Below, in pieces: positions 52,981 to 62,156 of a stretch of DNA of 64,000 nt. The notes under the pieces are model-generated. The model searched no databases. It was not told where the DNA came from and saw only the letters and a program-made list of their open reading frames with translations. Position numbers and translations under genes: made by a program. Source of the DNA: UBA1479 sp040221095 (lineage in GTDB: Bacteria > Pseudomonadota > Alphaproteobacteria > Rhodospirillales > Casp-alpha2); NCBI GenBank assembly GCA_040221095.1, contig JAVJVP010000003.1, forward strand, positions 566,315 through 630,314, given 5' to 3'. Position 1 is the stretch's first letter, and the number at the start of each line of letters is the position of its first letter.

Positions 52981-53256
52981 GTGGCGACCGTCTACTTCAC
53001 CAGCCAGCTTGAACGCTTCCTGCCGGCCCCCAGCGTCGACGTGGGGCCCGGGGCCGCGACCCTGGGGGCGGCGCTGGCCGCCGTGTTCCGGAACCATCCG
53101 GCGCTGAAAAGCTACATCCTCGACGACCAGGGGGCGCTGCGCCGCCACGTCGCGGTGTTCGTCGCGGGCAAGCCGGCCCGGGACCGGGAAAAACTGACCG
53201 ACCCCGTGGGGCCGGACGAAGAAATCCACGTATTCCAGGCCCTGTCCGGTGGATGA
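52981..53256 (+). CDS. MoaD/ThiS-like ubiquitin-fold protein
   Basis: 91 residues from a GTG at 52981, only 4 bases after the preceding stop. The sequence starts VATVYFTSQLERFLPAPSVD and ends GPDEEIHVFQALSGG. The beta-grasp pattern and the exposed C-terminal Gly-Gly are those of MoaD/ThiS sulfur carriers. There is no moaE, moeB or thiF homologue in the window, and the gene is followed by a BNR propeller protein, so it is probably not the molybdopterin carrier. It may be a thiocarboxylate donor or protein tag for an unknown pathway. Confidence 0.85.
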   Translation: MATVYFTSQLERFLPAPSVDVGPGAATLGAALAAVFRNHPALKSYILDDQGALRRHVAVFVAGKPARDREKLTDPVGPDEEIHVFQALSGG

Positions 53257-53289
53257 CGGGGCCGGGGGCTGAACCAAAAGGAACGAGTG

Positions 53290-54369
53290 ATGAGTGATCT
53301 TCTTCAGGTGGCGACCCGCAAGGGTCTGTTTGAAATCGCCCGCAAGAACGGCGGCTGGGACATCGTCGCCAGCCACTTCCTGGGCGATCCCATTTCCGCC
53401 GTGCTGAGCATCGACGGCATGACCCTGGCCGCCCCCGACCTGGGGCATTTCGGGCCCAAGCTGTGGCGCCGCGACGGCAAGGGCACGTGGGCGGAAATGG
53501 CCATGCCGGCCTTTCCGGAAAAGCCGGCGGACGCCGAGGACGATCCGCATCCCTGGACGCTCGGCCGCATCTGGAATTTCACGCCGGGCGGCGTGCCGGG
53601 GCGGCTGTACGCCGGGACCATGCCGGGCGGCCTGTTCCGGTCCGACGACATGGGTGAAACCTGGTCCCTGGTCGAGGAACTGTGGCGGCATCCCGGCCGC
53701 AAGCAATGGTTCGGCGTCGCCGGGGGCGAGCAGCCGGGATTGTCCTCGGTCCTGGTCGATCCCCGTGACCCGGCCCATGTCACCGTCGGCGTGTCCACGG
53801 GCGGCGTCTGGGCGACACGCGACGAGGGGCGGACCTGGGCCGTCATCAACAAGGGCATGACCAACGAATACATGCCGCCCGACCAGCAGAGCGACCCCAT
53901 TCCACAGGACATCCACCAACTGGCGCAATGCCCGGGCCATCCCGACGTCATGTGGTGCCAGCATCACAGCGCCATCTTCCGCTCCACCGACGGCGGCGAA
54001 AACTGGGTGATGGTGACGGCGGCCAAGCCCACGGGTTTCGGCTTCGCAGTGCAGGCCCATCCGACGGACGGCGAGACCGCCTGGTTCGTGCCGGCGGAAA
54101 AGGATGAGCGGCGTATTCCCAAGGACGGCAAGCTGGTCGTCTCGCGCACCCGCGACGGCGGCAAGACCTTCGAGGTGCTGTCCAAGGGCCTGCCCCAACG
54201 CCATGCCTATGACCTGGTTTACCGCCATGCGCTGGCCGTCGACGAAACGGGCGAACGGCTGGCCTTCGGCTCGACCACGGGCGGGTTCTGGATTTCCGAA
54301 GATGCGGGCGACAGCTGGCAGGCGCTGGACGCGCGCCTGCCGCCGATCGCGGCCGTGAAATTCGCCTGA
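53290..54369 (+). CDS. BNR/Asp-box beta-propeller protein (sialidase-like fold)
   Basis: 359 residues from ATG 53290 (a GTG lies one codon earlier), with AAGGAA upstream and no signal peptide, so it is probably cytoplasmic. About five Asp-box-type repeats are visible: SDDMGETWSL, TRDEGRTWAV, STDGGENWVM, TRDGGKTFEV and SEDAGDSWQA. They mark a six- or seven-bladed propeller of the BNR/YVTN kind. The catalytic residues of true sialidases are not evident. It follows the MoaD-like gene by 33 bases and is the last gene of the ArsR-led operon, convergent with ppc. Confidence 0.88.
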   Translation: MSDLLQVATRKGLFEIARKNGGWDIVASHFLGDPISAVLSIDGMTLAAPDLGHFGPKLWRRDGKGTWAEMAMPAFPEKPADAEDDPHPWTLGRIWNFTPGGVPGRLYAGTMPGGLFRSDDMGETWSLVEELWRHPGRKQWFGVAGGEQPGLSSVLVDPRDPAHVTVGVSTGGVWATRDEGRTWAVINKGMTNEYMPPDQQSDPIPQDIHQLAQCPGHPDVMWCQHHSAIFRSTDGGENWVMVTAAKPTGFGFAVQAHPTDGETAWFVPAEKDERRIPKDGKLVVSRTRDGGKTFEVLSKGLPQRHAYDLVYRHALAVDETGERLAFGSTTGGFWISEDAGDSWQALDARLPPIAAVKFA

Positions 54370-54389
54370 GCCCTTGGCGGACCGCGAGA

Positions 54390-57167
54390 CTAGCCGCTGT
54401 TGCGCAGGCCCGCCGAAATGCCGTTGATGGAGAGAAGCAGGCCGCGCAGCACCTTGGGATCGTCGGCGCCGCCCCGATGGGCGCGCAGCAGGTCGACCTG
54501 CAGGTGGTTCAGGGGGTCGATGTAGGGAAAGCGGTTTTCGATCGACCGGGCGAGCAGCGCATTGTTGGCAAGCAGGCGGTCGTTGCCGGTGATCTCGAAC
54601 AGCGCCGTGATGGTCGCGATGCGTTCCTCGCGGATGCGGTTGAAAATGGTTTCGCGCAGGGCCTTGTCCGAAAGCAGGTCCGCATAGCGCGAGGCGATCG
54701 CCATGTTCGACTTGGCCAGGACCATGTCCATGTTCGACAGCAACGTGGCAAAGAACGGCCAGTCGCGGTGCATCCGGCGCAGCAGGTCAAGGGCGCCGTC
54801 GCCCGTTTCGTCCCGCCAGGCCTGAACGGCCGACCCAAACCCGTACCATCCCGGCAACATGATCCGGCATTGCGACCAACTGAACACCCAGGGGATGGCG
54901 CGCAGGTCGGTGATCTGCCCGGACGCCTTGCGCGATGCCGGGCGGGACCCGATGTTCAGGGTCGAGATCTCGTCGATGACGGTGGAGGCGCGGAAGTAGT
55001 CGTTGAACCCGGGCGTTTCGAACACCAATTCGCGGTAGGCGCGGAAGGCCAGATCCGACAGCCGGTCCATGGCCCCGGTGAACGCCTCGGGCACGGGGCC
55101 GTCGGAGGGATGCAGCAGCGAGGCCTCGAGCGTCGCCGCGACGTGAATTTCCAGGTTACGCCGGCCGACCTCCGGATTGGTGTACTTGGACGAGATGATC
55201 TCGCCCTGTTCGGTCAGGCGGATCTGGCCGTCGACCGCACCCGCCGGCTGCGCCAGGATGGCGTCGAAGCTGGGGCCGCCGCCGCGCCCGACGGACCCGC
55301 CCCGGCCGTGGAACAGACGCAGCTTGACGCCGTGGCGTTTGCACAAATCGACCAGGCCCGTCTCGGCCTTGTACAGTTCCCACCCCGAGGTGACGTAGCC
55401 GCCGTCCTTGTTGCTGTCCGAATAGCCCAGCATGATTTCCTGCAGCCCGCCGCGGCTGTCGACCAGGCGGCGGTAGGCGGGGGTCGAGAGCAGGGCGTCC
55501 ATGATATCGACCGAGCGGCGCAGATCGTCGATGGTTTCGAACAAAGGCACCAGGTTGAGGCTGCTTTGCCCCGTCTCGTCGATCAGCCCGGCTTCCTTCA
55601 ACAGGACCGCCAGGCACAGGATGTCGGAGGCTTCCCGGGTGTTGGACACGATGGCGGTGCGGATGGCATCGGCGCCGTATTTGTCCAGCCCGTCGCGGGC
55701 CGTCCGCAGCACGCCCAGTTCCTTCGCCGTCGTTTCGGAATAGGCGTGGCGCGGAATGATCAAGGGGCGTCGGCTCTGCAGTTCGGCGCCCAGAAGGTCG
55801 CGCCGCGCCATTTCGTCCATGCCCTGGTAGTCGGTGCCGGGTTCGGCCGCGTCCAGCAGTTCAGCCAGGGTTGCGTTGTGTACGTCCGATCCCTGCCGCA
55901 GGTCAAGGCGGGCAAGGTGGAACCCGAAACAGTCGACGGCCCGGCGCAGATGGCGCAGCCGGCCCTTGGTCAGCGCGAGGGAGCCGTTCTGCGCCAGGGA
56001 GTCGTGAAGAATCAGAAGATCGCCGCTCAACTCGCGGGCATCGCCGTAGGCTGCCGCCTCGCCCAGTGGTGCCCGCGCCGGTGCGGTTCCGTTCAGGTGC
56101 TGCTGCGTCGCGGCCAGGCGGGCGTAAATGCGGCTGAGTGCCCGGCGGTAGGGTTCCGCGTTGCGGTGCGGCGAGGTGTCGGGCGACCCGGCGGCGAATT
56201 CGGCTAGGGCCGGCGACACGTCCACGATCAGCGAGGACAGGGGAAGCTCCTGGCCGAGCTTGTGAACCTCTTGCAGGTAGAAGGTCAGCGCCTTCTCGCT
56301 GTGCCGGCGCAGGGTGCCCCGCAGCACGTCGGCATCGACGAAGGGATTCCCGTCCCGGTCGCCGCCGATCCAGCTGCCGATCATCAGGAACGACGACAGG
56401 GCCGTCGTGTCCGTATCGGCGCCGGCCGCGGCAAGGCGGTCCTCGACCTCGGCGAACAGGCGCGGCAGTTCGGTGAAGAAGGTATGGTCGAAGTAGGTCA
56501 GGCCGTTGGTGACCTCGTCCATGACGTCCAGGCGCGTCTGGCGCAGCAGGTTGGTCTGCCACAGCACCAGAACGGCCCGGGCCAGGCGGTCCTCGATCTC
56601 CCGATGTTCATCGGGCGTCAGGTCGGCCCGCTCGCGCCGCGCGATCAGGTCGGCGATGGCGATCTCGCGGTGCATCATGCTTTGCCGGCGCACTTCGGTC
56701 GGATGCGCCGTCAGCACGGGGCTGATCTGGGCATTGTCGAAGAACGCCCGAACCACGGCCGGGGTAAGACCGGCGCCGAAGGCCCGGTCCAATGCGTCGG
56801 CGATGGTTCCCCGCCGGGGTTTCGATCCGGCGATGACGTGGTGGCGGGTGCGCCGCACGTGGTGATGGTCCTCGGCGATGTTCGCCAGGTGGGAAAAATA
56901 GCTGAAGGCGCGGATGACCTGGACCGCCAGCGCCGGATCGAGGGCGCGGAGGATGTCCTCCAACGCCTGCCGCGCCGACAGGTCGTCCTCGCGGTGGAAC
57001 TGCACGGACATGCGGCGGATGGTTTCGATCAGCTCGAACACCCCGTCGCCCTGCTGCGCCTTCACCGTTTCCCCGAGCAGCCGGCCGAGTAGCCGGATGT
57101 CTTCGATCAGCGGTTGGTCCTTCGCGATGTCCTCGGCTTCCGCCGTCAAGTCGATGTTTGCCGTCAT
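54390..57167 (-). CDS. ppc: Phosphoenolpyruvate carboxylase
   Basis: 925 residues, full length for the family. Key motifs: VLTAHPTEVRRQSMMH (catalytic His), GSWIGGDRDGNPFV, LGYSDSNKDGGYVTSGWELY, and LFHGRGGSVGRGGGPS. The C-terminus ends SINGISAGLRNSG, close to the usual QNTG end. It makes oxaloacetate from PEP and bicarbonate and so replenishes the TCA cycle. In an organism with the ethylmalonyl-CoA pathway it adds to C3-to-C4 flux. It is transcribed alone, convergent with the BNR gene. Confidence 0.98.
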   Translation of the reverse strand: MTANIDLTAEAEDIAKDQPLIEDIRLLGRLLGETVKAQQGDGVFELIETIRRMSVQFHREDDLSARQALEDILRALDPALAVQVIRAFSYFSHLANIAEDHHHVRRTRHHVIAGSKPRRGTIADALDRAFGAGLTPAVVRAFFDNAQISPVLTAHPTEVRRQSMMHREIAIADLIARRERADLTPDEHREIEDRLARAVLVLWQTNLLRQTRLDVMDEVTNGLTYFDHTFFTELPRLFAEVEDRLAAAGADTDTTALSSFLMIGSWIGGDRDGNPFVDADVLRGTLRRHSEKALTFYLQEVHKLGQELPLSSLIVDVSPALAEFAAGSPDTSPHRNAEPYRRALSRIYARLAATQQHLNGTAPARAPLGEAAAYGDARELSGDLLILHDSLAQNGSLALTKGRLRHLRRAVDCFGFHLARLDLRQGSDVHNATLAELLDAAEPGTDYQGMDEMARRDLLGAELQSRRPLIIPRHAYSETTAKELGVLRTARDGLDKYGADAIRTAIVSNTREASDILCLAVLLKEAGLIDETGQSSLNLVPLFETIDDLRRSVDIMDALLSTPAYRRLVDSRGGLQEIMLGYSDSNKDGGYVTSGWELYKAETGLVDLCKRHGVKLRLFHGRGGSVGRGGGPSFDAILAQPAGAVDGQIRLTEQGEIISSKYTNPEVGRRNLEIHVAATLEASLLHPSDGPVPEAFTGAMDRLSDLAFRAYRELVFETPGFNDYFRASTVIDEISTLNIGSRPASRKASGQITDLRAIPWVFSWSQCRIMLPGWYGFGSAVQAWRDETGDGALDLLRRMHRDWPFFATLLSNMDMVLAKSNMAIASRYADLLSDKALRETIFNRIREERIATITALFEITGNDRLLANNALLARSIENRFPYIDPLNHLQVDLLRAHRGGADDPKVLRGLLLSINGISAGLRNSG

Positions 57168-57291
57168 GACCGTGCCCGTGCCGCCGTTGGTGGGTTCAGA
57201 CCGATCAGAGGATGCCGCCCGGTCAAGCCGCGATCATAGCGATTTTCGGCAAACCGGAAAGCGGCGACAAGGGGCACGGCGCCGTTTCCGC

Positions 57292-58743
57292 CTAACCGAC
57301 CCGGAAGTGGCCCATCATCCCGGACTTCTGGTGCTCCATGATGTGACAGTGGAGCATCCAATCCCCGGGGTTGTCGGCGACGAAGGCGATTTCCGCCTCG
57401 CCGTCCACGGGCAGCAGCACCGTGTCCTGCCAGGGCTGGTCCGGGACCGGCTTGCCGTCCCGCGTCAACACGCGGAAGGTATGGCCGTGCAGATGGATCG
57501 GGTGTTCGAAGGCGGTGTCGTTGCGGATCGCCAGGATCACGCTGTCGCCCTTCTTGAAGGTGAACATGGGATGGCTGTGTTCGCCGTACTGCATGGGCGG
57601 GTGAACCACCCCGTTGAACGACCAGGCCATGCCGTGTTGGCGCGCCAGTTGACGGCCGGTCAGTTTCTCGCCCTTGTACAGGGCGCTTTCCAGTCCGCCC
57701 ATCGCACCCCCCTCCATGACCAGTTCCAGGCGCGTCGCCCTGTCCAGGTCCGGTTCGGAAATCGGGTTGTCGGCCCAGGCCTTGGGCGCCGCGCGGGCCG
57801 GGGTCGGTTGCGCCGGGGCGGGGCCATAGGCGAGATCGGCCAGGCGGTAGCGGATGCCCTCCGGCGAATTGTCGATCACGGTGAAGCGCTCGCCGGGCTT
57901 GCCCGTCATGTCGATAATCAGGTCGGCGCGCGATCCGGGGGCGATGATCAACTGTCCTTCGTCGAACCGGCGTGGCGGCACGGGATGGCCGTCGATGGCC
58001 GCCAGCCAGGGCCGGTGCCCGGTGAAGATCAGGCGGAAGATGCGTGCGTTGGCGACGTTGACGATGCGTAGGCGGATGCGCTCGCCCGGGGTCACGGGCA
58101 CGTCCTCGGCGATCTGGCCGTTGACGGTGACCGTATTGCCGAACCGCCCGCCGTGGACCATGTCGTGAAACGGCCGGTCGAAGGACGCAATGGCCGCGTC
58201 CTTGGTCAGGCGCCAGTCGTCGATCACCCACAGCACGTCGCGGTCCACTTCCGGCGGCGCCGGCTCATCGATGATCAGCGCACCCGCCAGGCCCATGGCG
58301 ACCTGTTCCGACGAATTGAAATGCGGGTGGTACCAATAGGTCCCGGCGTCGAAGGCATCGAATTCGTATGTGAAGGTTTCGCCGGGCTGCACCGGGGCCT
58401 GGGTCAGATAGGGCACGCCGTCCATGGCGTTGGCCAGGCGGATGCCGTGCCAATGGATCGTGGTCGGCTGTTCCAGGGTGTTCTTGAAATGCACGCGCAG
58501 GCGCTCGCCCTGCATCGCCCGGATCACCGGCCCCGGCGTGCGCCCGTTATAGGCCCAGACGGCGGTTTCGGGACCTTGCGGGCCGATCAGCCGCGCCGTG
58601 GCCGGGCCCGCCCGCAGGTCGACGTCGTGAACCCTGCCCTTGGCGCGGGCCAGCGGCGGCAGGGTGACGGAGATCAGGGCCGCCCCCGCCGCGGCGCCCA
58701 GGCCGGTCAGCGCCCGGCGGCGCGTCACCGGCCAGCCGGTCAT
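57292..58743 (-). CDS. Multicopper oxidase, Tat-exported
   Basis: 483 residues from ATG 58743, overlapping the cytochrome c stop by 4 bases. A Tat-like leader (VTRRRALTGLGAAAGAALIS, cleavage near ARA|KG) is followed by three cupredoxin domains. All four copper motifs are intact: IHWHG, YWYHPHF, HPIHLHGH, and HCHIMEHQKSGMMG, which holds the type 1 Cys, His and Met. It oxidises a substrate (phenolic, metal ion or electron-donor protein) and reduces O2 to water in the periplasm. The coupled cytochrome c gene suggests electron transfer between the two products. Confidence 0.93.
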   Translation of the reverse strand: MTGWPVTRRRALTGLGAAAGAALISVTLPPLARAKGRVHDVDLRAGPATARLIGPQGPETAVWAYNGRTPGPVIRAMQGERLRVHFKNTLEQPTTIHWHGIRLANAMDGVPYLTQAPVQPGETFTYEFDAFDAGTYWYHPHFNSSEQVAMGLAGALIIDEPAPPEVDRDVLWVIDDWRLTKDAAIASFDRPFHDMVHGGRFGNTVTVNGQIAEDVPVTPGERIRLRIVNVANARIFRLIFTGHRPWLAAIDGHPVPPRRFDEGQLIIAPGSRADLIIDMTGKPGERFTVIDNSPEGIRYRLADLAYGPAPAQPTPARAAPKAWADNPISEPDLDRATRLELVMEGGAMGGLESALYKGEKLTGRQLARQHGMAWSFNGVVHPPMQYGEHSHPMFTFKKGDSVILAIRNDTAFEHPIHLHGHTFRVLTRDGKPVPDQPWQDTVLLPVDGEAEIAFVADNPGDWMLHCHIMEHQKSGMMGHFRVG

Positions 58744-59267
58744 TTGGGTGCGTCGGCCGTGGGCCGTTCGCGCAGGCCCGTTTCCTTTTGGGATTCGATC
58801 TGGCGCGCGGTCCAGGTGGTCTTGAAATAGGCGATCAGGGCCCAGATTTCCGCATCCGTCAGGCGCCCGCCCTGGGTCTTGGCGAAGGCCGTGTCGTGAA
58901 TGCGGTCGGTCTTGCCGCCCTTGACGCGGGTGCCGGTGGCGATGGCGTCGAACAGATGGCGGTCGGACATGTGCCAGGTGGTGCCGTCGGCAGTCAATGG
59001 AATGCCGGCCTGTTTGGCTGAGCCGACTTCCCACGACGGCTTGCCCTTCAGCTTGACCCCATGGCAGGCCATGCAGGTCTGCTGATAGGTCAGCTGGCCG
59101 ACCTCCACCTGTTTGTGGTTCTCCGCATCGGCCAGGCTGATTTCGGCCGGGCGTTGGCTGGCGATATAGCCGATGATGGCGACGCAGAGGACGATGACGC
59201 CCAGGCCGATCCATTGGCCGATGCGGCTGTGCCGGGGGGCGGTCACCTGCGTCGCCTGTGTCGTCAT
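58740..59267 (-). CDS. Membrane-anchored c-type cytochrome
   Basis: 175 residues. An uncleaved N-terminal helix (about 17-37, IGQWIGLGVIVLCVAIIGYI) is followed by one cytochrome c domain with heme motif CMACH (C65, C68, H69). M100 (TWHMSDRHLFDAI) is the likely sixth ligand, and the end of the domain has the typical LTDAEIWALIAYFKTTW. It would sit on the periplasmic face. It lies 4 bases after asd and overlaps the multicopper oxidase gene, so the three are cotranscribed. Confidence 0.93.
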   Translation of the reverse strand: MTTQATQVTAPRHSRIGQWIGLGVIVLCVAIIGYIASQRPAEISLADAENHKQVEVGQLTYQQTCMACHGVKLKGKPSWEVGSAKQAGIPLTADGTTWHMSDRHLFDAIATGTRVKGGKTDRIHDTAFAKTQGGRLTDAEIWALIAYFKTTWTARQIESQKETGLRERPTADAPK

Positions 59268-59271
59268 CGGG

Positions 59272-60303
59272 TCAGGCTGCCTTCTTCATGTAGGAACGGA
59301 TCAGTTCCTCGGCGATCTGCACCGTGTTCAACGCCGCGCCCTTGCGCAGGTTGTCGGAGACAACCCACATGCTGATGCCGTGTTCGACGGTCGGATCCTT
59401 GCGGATGCGCGAGACATAGACGGCATCCTCGCCGGCGCATTCGATCGGCGTCACATAGCCTTCGTCGGCCTGGTGATCGACGACGGACACACCGGGCGCC
59501 TTGCGCAGGGCACGGCGCGCCTCTTCGACGCTGACCGGGTATTCGAATTCGATGTTGACCGCTTCCGAATGGCCGATGAATACGGGCACGCGCACGCAGG
59601 TCGCATGAACGGCGATGTCCGGGTCCAGGATCTTCTTGGTCTCGGCGACCATCTTCCATTCCTCCTTGGTCGACCCGTCGTCCATGAACACGTCGATATG
59701 GGGAATGCAGTTGAAGGCGATCTGCTTGGTGAATTTTTCCTGGTACTTGTGGAACGGCTCGTTGGAATAGATGCCGCGCGTCTGGTTGAACAGTTCGTCC
59801 ATGCCGGCCTTGCCGGACCCGGAAACGGACTGATAGGTCGACACCACCACCCGCTTGATCGGCTGCAGGTCGTGCAGCGGCTTCAACGCCACCACCATCT
59901 GGATGGTCGAACAATTGGGATTGGCGATGATGTTGCGCTTGGCATAACCGGCCAGGGCGTCCGGGTTCACTTCCGGCACCACCAGCGGCACGTCCGGGTC
60001 CATGCGGAAATGGCTGGTGTTGTCGATCACGACGGCGCCGGCGGCGGCGGCGATCGGCGAATACTTGGCAGAGACCTTGGCGCCCGGGCTGGACAGCACG
60101 ATGTCCGTGCCCTTGAAGTCGTAGGTTTCCAGGTTCTGCACCTTGAGGACCTCGTCCTCGCCGTAGGAAATCTCGCGGCCGGCCGACCGCGCGGAGGCCA
60201 ACGCCACCACCTCGTCGGCGGGGAATTCCCGTTCGGCCATGATCTGCAGAACTTCACGGCCCACGTTGCCCGTGGCGCCGACGACGGCAACTTTGTAACC
60301 CAT
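59272..60303 (-). CDS. asd: Aspartate-semialdehyde dehydrogenase
   Basis: 343 residues. NADP motif GATGNVGREVLQIMAERE, active-site Cys in NPNCSTIQMVVALKPLHD, VSTYQSVSGSGKAGMDEL, and the catalytic His region VRVPVFIGHSEAVNIEF. It makes aspartate semialdehyde for Lys, Met, Thr and peptidoglycan synthesis. AAGGAGAG precedes the ATG. A 15-bp perfect inverted repeat lies 74-110 bases upstream. It is the first gene of a transcript that continues into cytochrome c and multicopper oxidase genes, an unusual combination. Confidence 0.98.
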   Translation of the reverse strand: MGYKVAVVGATGNVGREVLQIMAEREFPADEVVALASARSAGREISYGEDEVLKVQNLETYDFKGTDIVLSSPGAKVSAKYSPIAAAAGAVVIDNTSHFRMDPDVPLVVPEVNPDALAGYAKRNIIANPNCSTIQMVVALKPLHDLQPIKRVVVSTYQSVSGSGKAGMDELFNQTRGIYSNEPFHKYQEKFTKQIAFNCIPHIDVFMDDGSTKEEWKMVAETKKILDPDIAVHATCVRVPVFIGHSEAVNIEFEYPVSVEEARRALRKAPGVSVVDHQADEGYVTPIECAGEDAVYVSRIRKDPTVEHGISMWVVSDNLRKGAALNTVQIAEELIRSYMKKAA

Positions 60304-60376
60304 GATCTTAAACTCTCCTTACGTCCCTCTGCCCTTGGATCGGACATCCCGGGCGGGACGATGCGCGTATCTTAAC

Positions 60377-60413
60377 GCAAACGGCCCGCGGGGTGTATCC
60401 GCGGGCCGTTTGC
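60377..60413 (-). terminator. Perfect 15-bp inverted repeat between the kinase gene and asd
   Basis: GCAAACGGCCCGCGG-(7)-CCGCGGGCCGTTTGC, a perfect 15-bp stem. Neither strand has a T tract after it, so it is not a classical intrinsic terminator. It may end the kinase transcript with Rho, or act as a stable leader hairpin for asd. Confidence 0.55.
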
Positions 60414-60573
60414 TAATATCGCACAATGCAGCAGGCCCGCGTCACCTCGTGGTGGCGGTTTTAATCTTCCCTTTAATGGTGGGAAGCGGGGCCAGGATTG
60501 CGTCATGCATGTTCATGGTCGCTGACATACTCCCAAGGGTCCCGCGACGCAAGAAAAAACCAGGGTTTTCCCG

Positions 60574-62139
60574 CTAATCCGGGAAGCTGTTATGGTTCGT
60601 GAATGAGACCGGCAGGTCCATGCGCACGGCGGTGCCTTGGCCCGGCGCGCTCGTGATCGAGACGTCGCCACGCAGCATTTCGACCAGGCGCTTGACGATC
60701 GACAGGCCCAGGCCGGTGCCCTTTTCCTTGCGCACATAGCTGTTGCCCGACCCGTCATAGGGGTTGAACACGGTCTCGACCATGTCCGGCGGCATGCCGA
60801 TGCCCGTGTCGGTGACGGTCAGGGCGAACCGCTCGTAACCGGACCGTTCGGCGGCAACGGTAATCCGCCCGCCGTCGGGCGTCGCCTTGACCGCGTTGGA
60901 CAAAAGGTTCAGCAGCGCCTGGCGCAGGAACGTCTCGTCCAGTTGAACGGGGGGGAAGTCGCTGGGCACCAGATTCTCGATGGTCAGGCGCTGGGCGCCG
61001 TCCGTGCGCTGGATCAGGTCGACGCAGGTCGCGGCGCAGCCATGCAGGTTGACGGTGACTAGGCGGAATTCGGTCTTGCCCGCCTCGATCCGCGACAGGT
61101 CGAGAAGATCGTTGATGATGTTCAGCAAAAGCTCGGCGCTGCCCCGGATGTCGCCGGCGTATTCCCGGTAGCGCGCGGGGTCGTCGAACTTGGTATGAAT
61201 CATCATCTCGGCGAAGCCCATGATGGCGTTCAGCGGCGTGCGCAACTCGTGGCTCATGTTGGCGAGGAAGTCCGATTTCACGGCGTTGGCCTTCTCGGCC
61301 TGCATCTTGGCCTCGTGCAGTTCCTCGGCGGTGCGGGCGCGCTCCGTCACGTCGTTGAACACGGACACCACGCCGCCGTCGGGCAGGCGGCCGCGATGCA
61401 CGTCGAAAGTCCGCCCGCCGGCGCGGTGGACGACCTCGTGAACCGGCGGGGACTGGTCCCACAGTTCGTGGTAGCGGGTCTCGGCCAGGGTGACGGGATC
61501 GCCTTCGCCCAGGAAGCCCTGGCGCGCCGACGACAGGATGAATTCGCGGGCATGCATGCCGACGGCCACGCCGGACGGGTCCTGGCCGATCAGCTCGGCG
61601 AACTTGTCGTTGCAGGCGACCAGGCGGCGGTCGCCGTCCCACACGCAGATGGGCTGGCTCAGGGTTTCGAACACGGTCTGCAGGATCGCCGATTTGTTGG
61701 CCAGTTCCTGTTCGATGACCGTTTGCTGGTCGATGTTCCGCGATGTCGCGATCTGGATGCCGTCTTCCCGCCAGAACCGCTTGCGGGTGCGGATCATGCG
61801 GGGCAGGACGGCGATCTCCTCGGGGGCGCCGCGGCCGCGGTTGTTGACAATGGTGCCCAGGCGCTTGGCCGCCAGGTCCTTCGGATCGCCGTCGCCGTAA
61901 TAGCCGCGCCGCGCCAACTGCTCCAGCACGTCAAGCTGGGTCATGCCGACGCGCAGGTCCAGCGGCGGATCGCCCGCCGCTTTGGAAAAGGCCTTGTTCC
62001 AGGCGACAAGCCGGCCGTCCGCGTCATAGGCGCGGATCGACGTGTCGATGCTATCGACGATGGCCTGCCAATCCAGCCCGGCGTCGGAAGCTATGCCGGA
62101 CGGTTCCGACGGAGCTTCCCGTTCTTCTGAATCCCGCAT
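60574..62139 (-). CDS. PAS-domain sensor histidine kinase
   Basis: 521 residues from ATG 62139, which has GGAGGG 6 bases upstream; a TTG two codons earlier is too close to that site. Two PAS domains of the PAS_7 type are at about 25-140 and 155-270 (VWDGDRRLVACNDKFAEL). They are followed by a short coiled coil, the HisKA domain with the phosphorylated His in NMSHELRTPLNAIMGFAEMM, and HATPase_c with NLLSNAVKA, DTGIGM and GTGLGLSIVKRL. No transmembrane segment is present, so it is a soluble sensor. No response regulator gene is adjacent. Confidence 0.94.
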   Translation of the reverse strand: MRDSEEREAPSEPSGIASDAGLDWQAIVDSIDTSIRAYDADGRLVAWNKAFSKAAGDPPLDLRVGMTQLDVLEQLARRGYYGDGDPKDLAAKRLGTIVNNRGRGAPEEIAVLPRMIRTRKRFWREDGIQIATSRNIDQQTVIEQELANKSAILQTVFETLSQPICVWDGDRRLVACNDKFAELIGQDPSGVAVGMHAREFILSSARQGFLGEGDPVTLAETRYHELWDQSPPVHEVVHRAGGRTFDVHRGRLPDGGVVSVFNDVTERARTAEELHEAKMQAEKANAVKSDFLANMSHELRTPLNAIMGFAEMMIHTKFDDPARYREYAGDIRGSAELLLNIINDLLDLSRIEAGKTEFRLVTVNLHGCAATCVDLIQRTDGAQRLTIENLVPSDFPPVQLDETFLRQALLNLLSNAVKATPDGGRITVAAERSGYERFALTVTDTGIGMPPDMVETVFNPYDGSGNSYVRKEKGTGLGLSIVKRLVEMLRGDVSITSAPGQGTAVRMDLPVSFTNHNSFPD

Positions 62140-62156
62140 GCTCAACCCTCCGGCTG

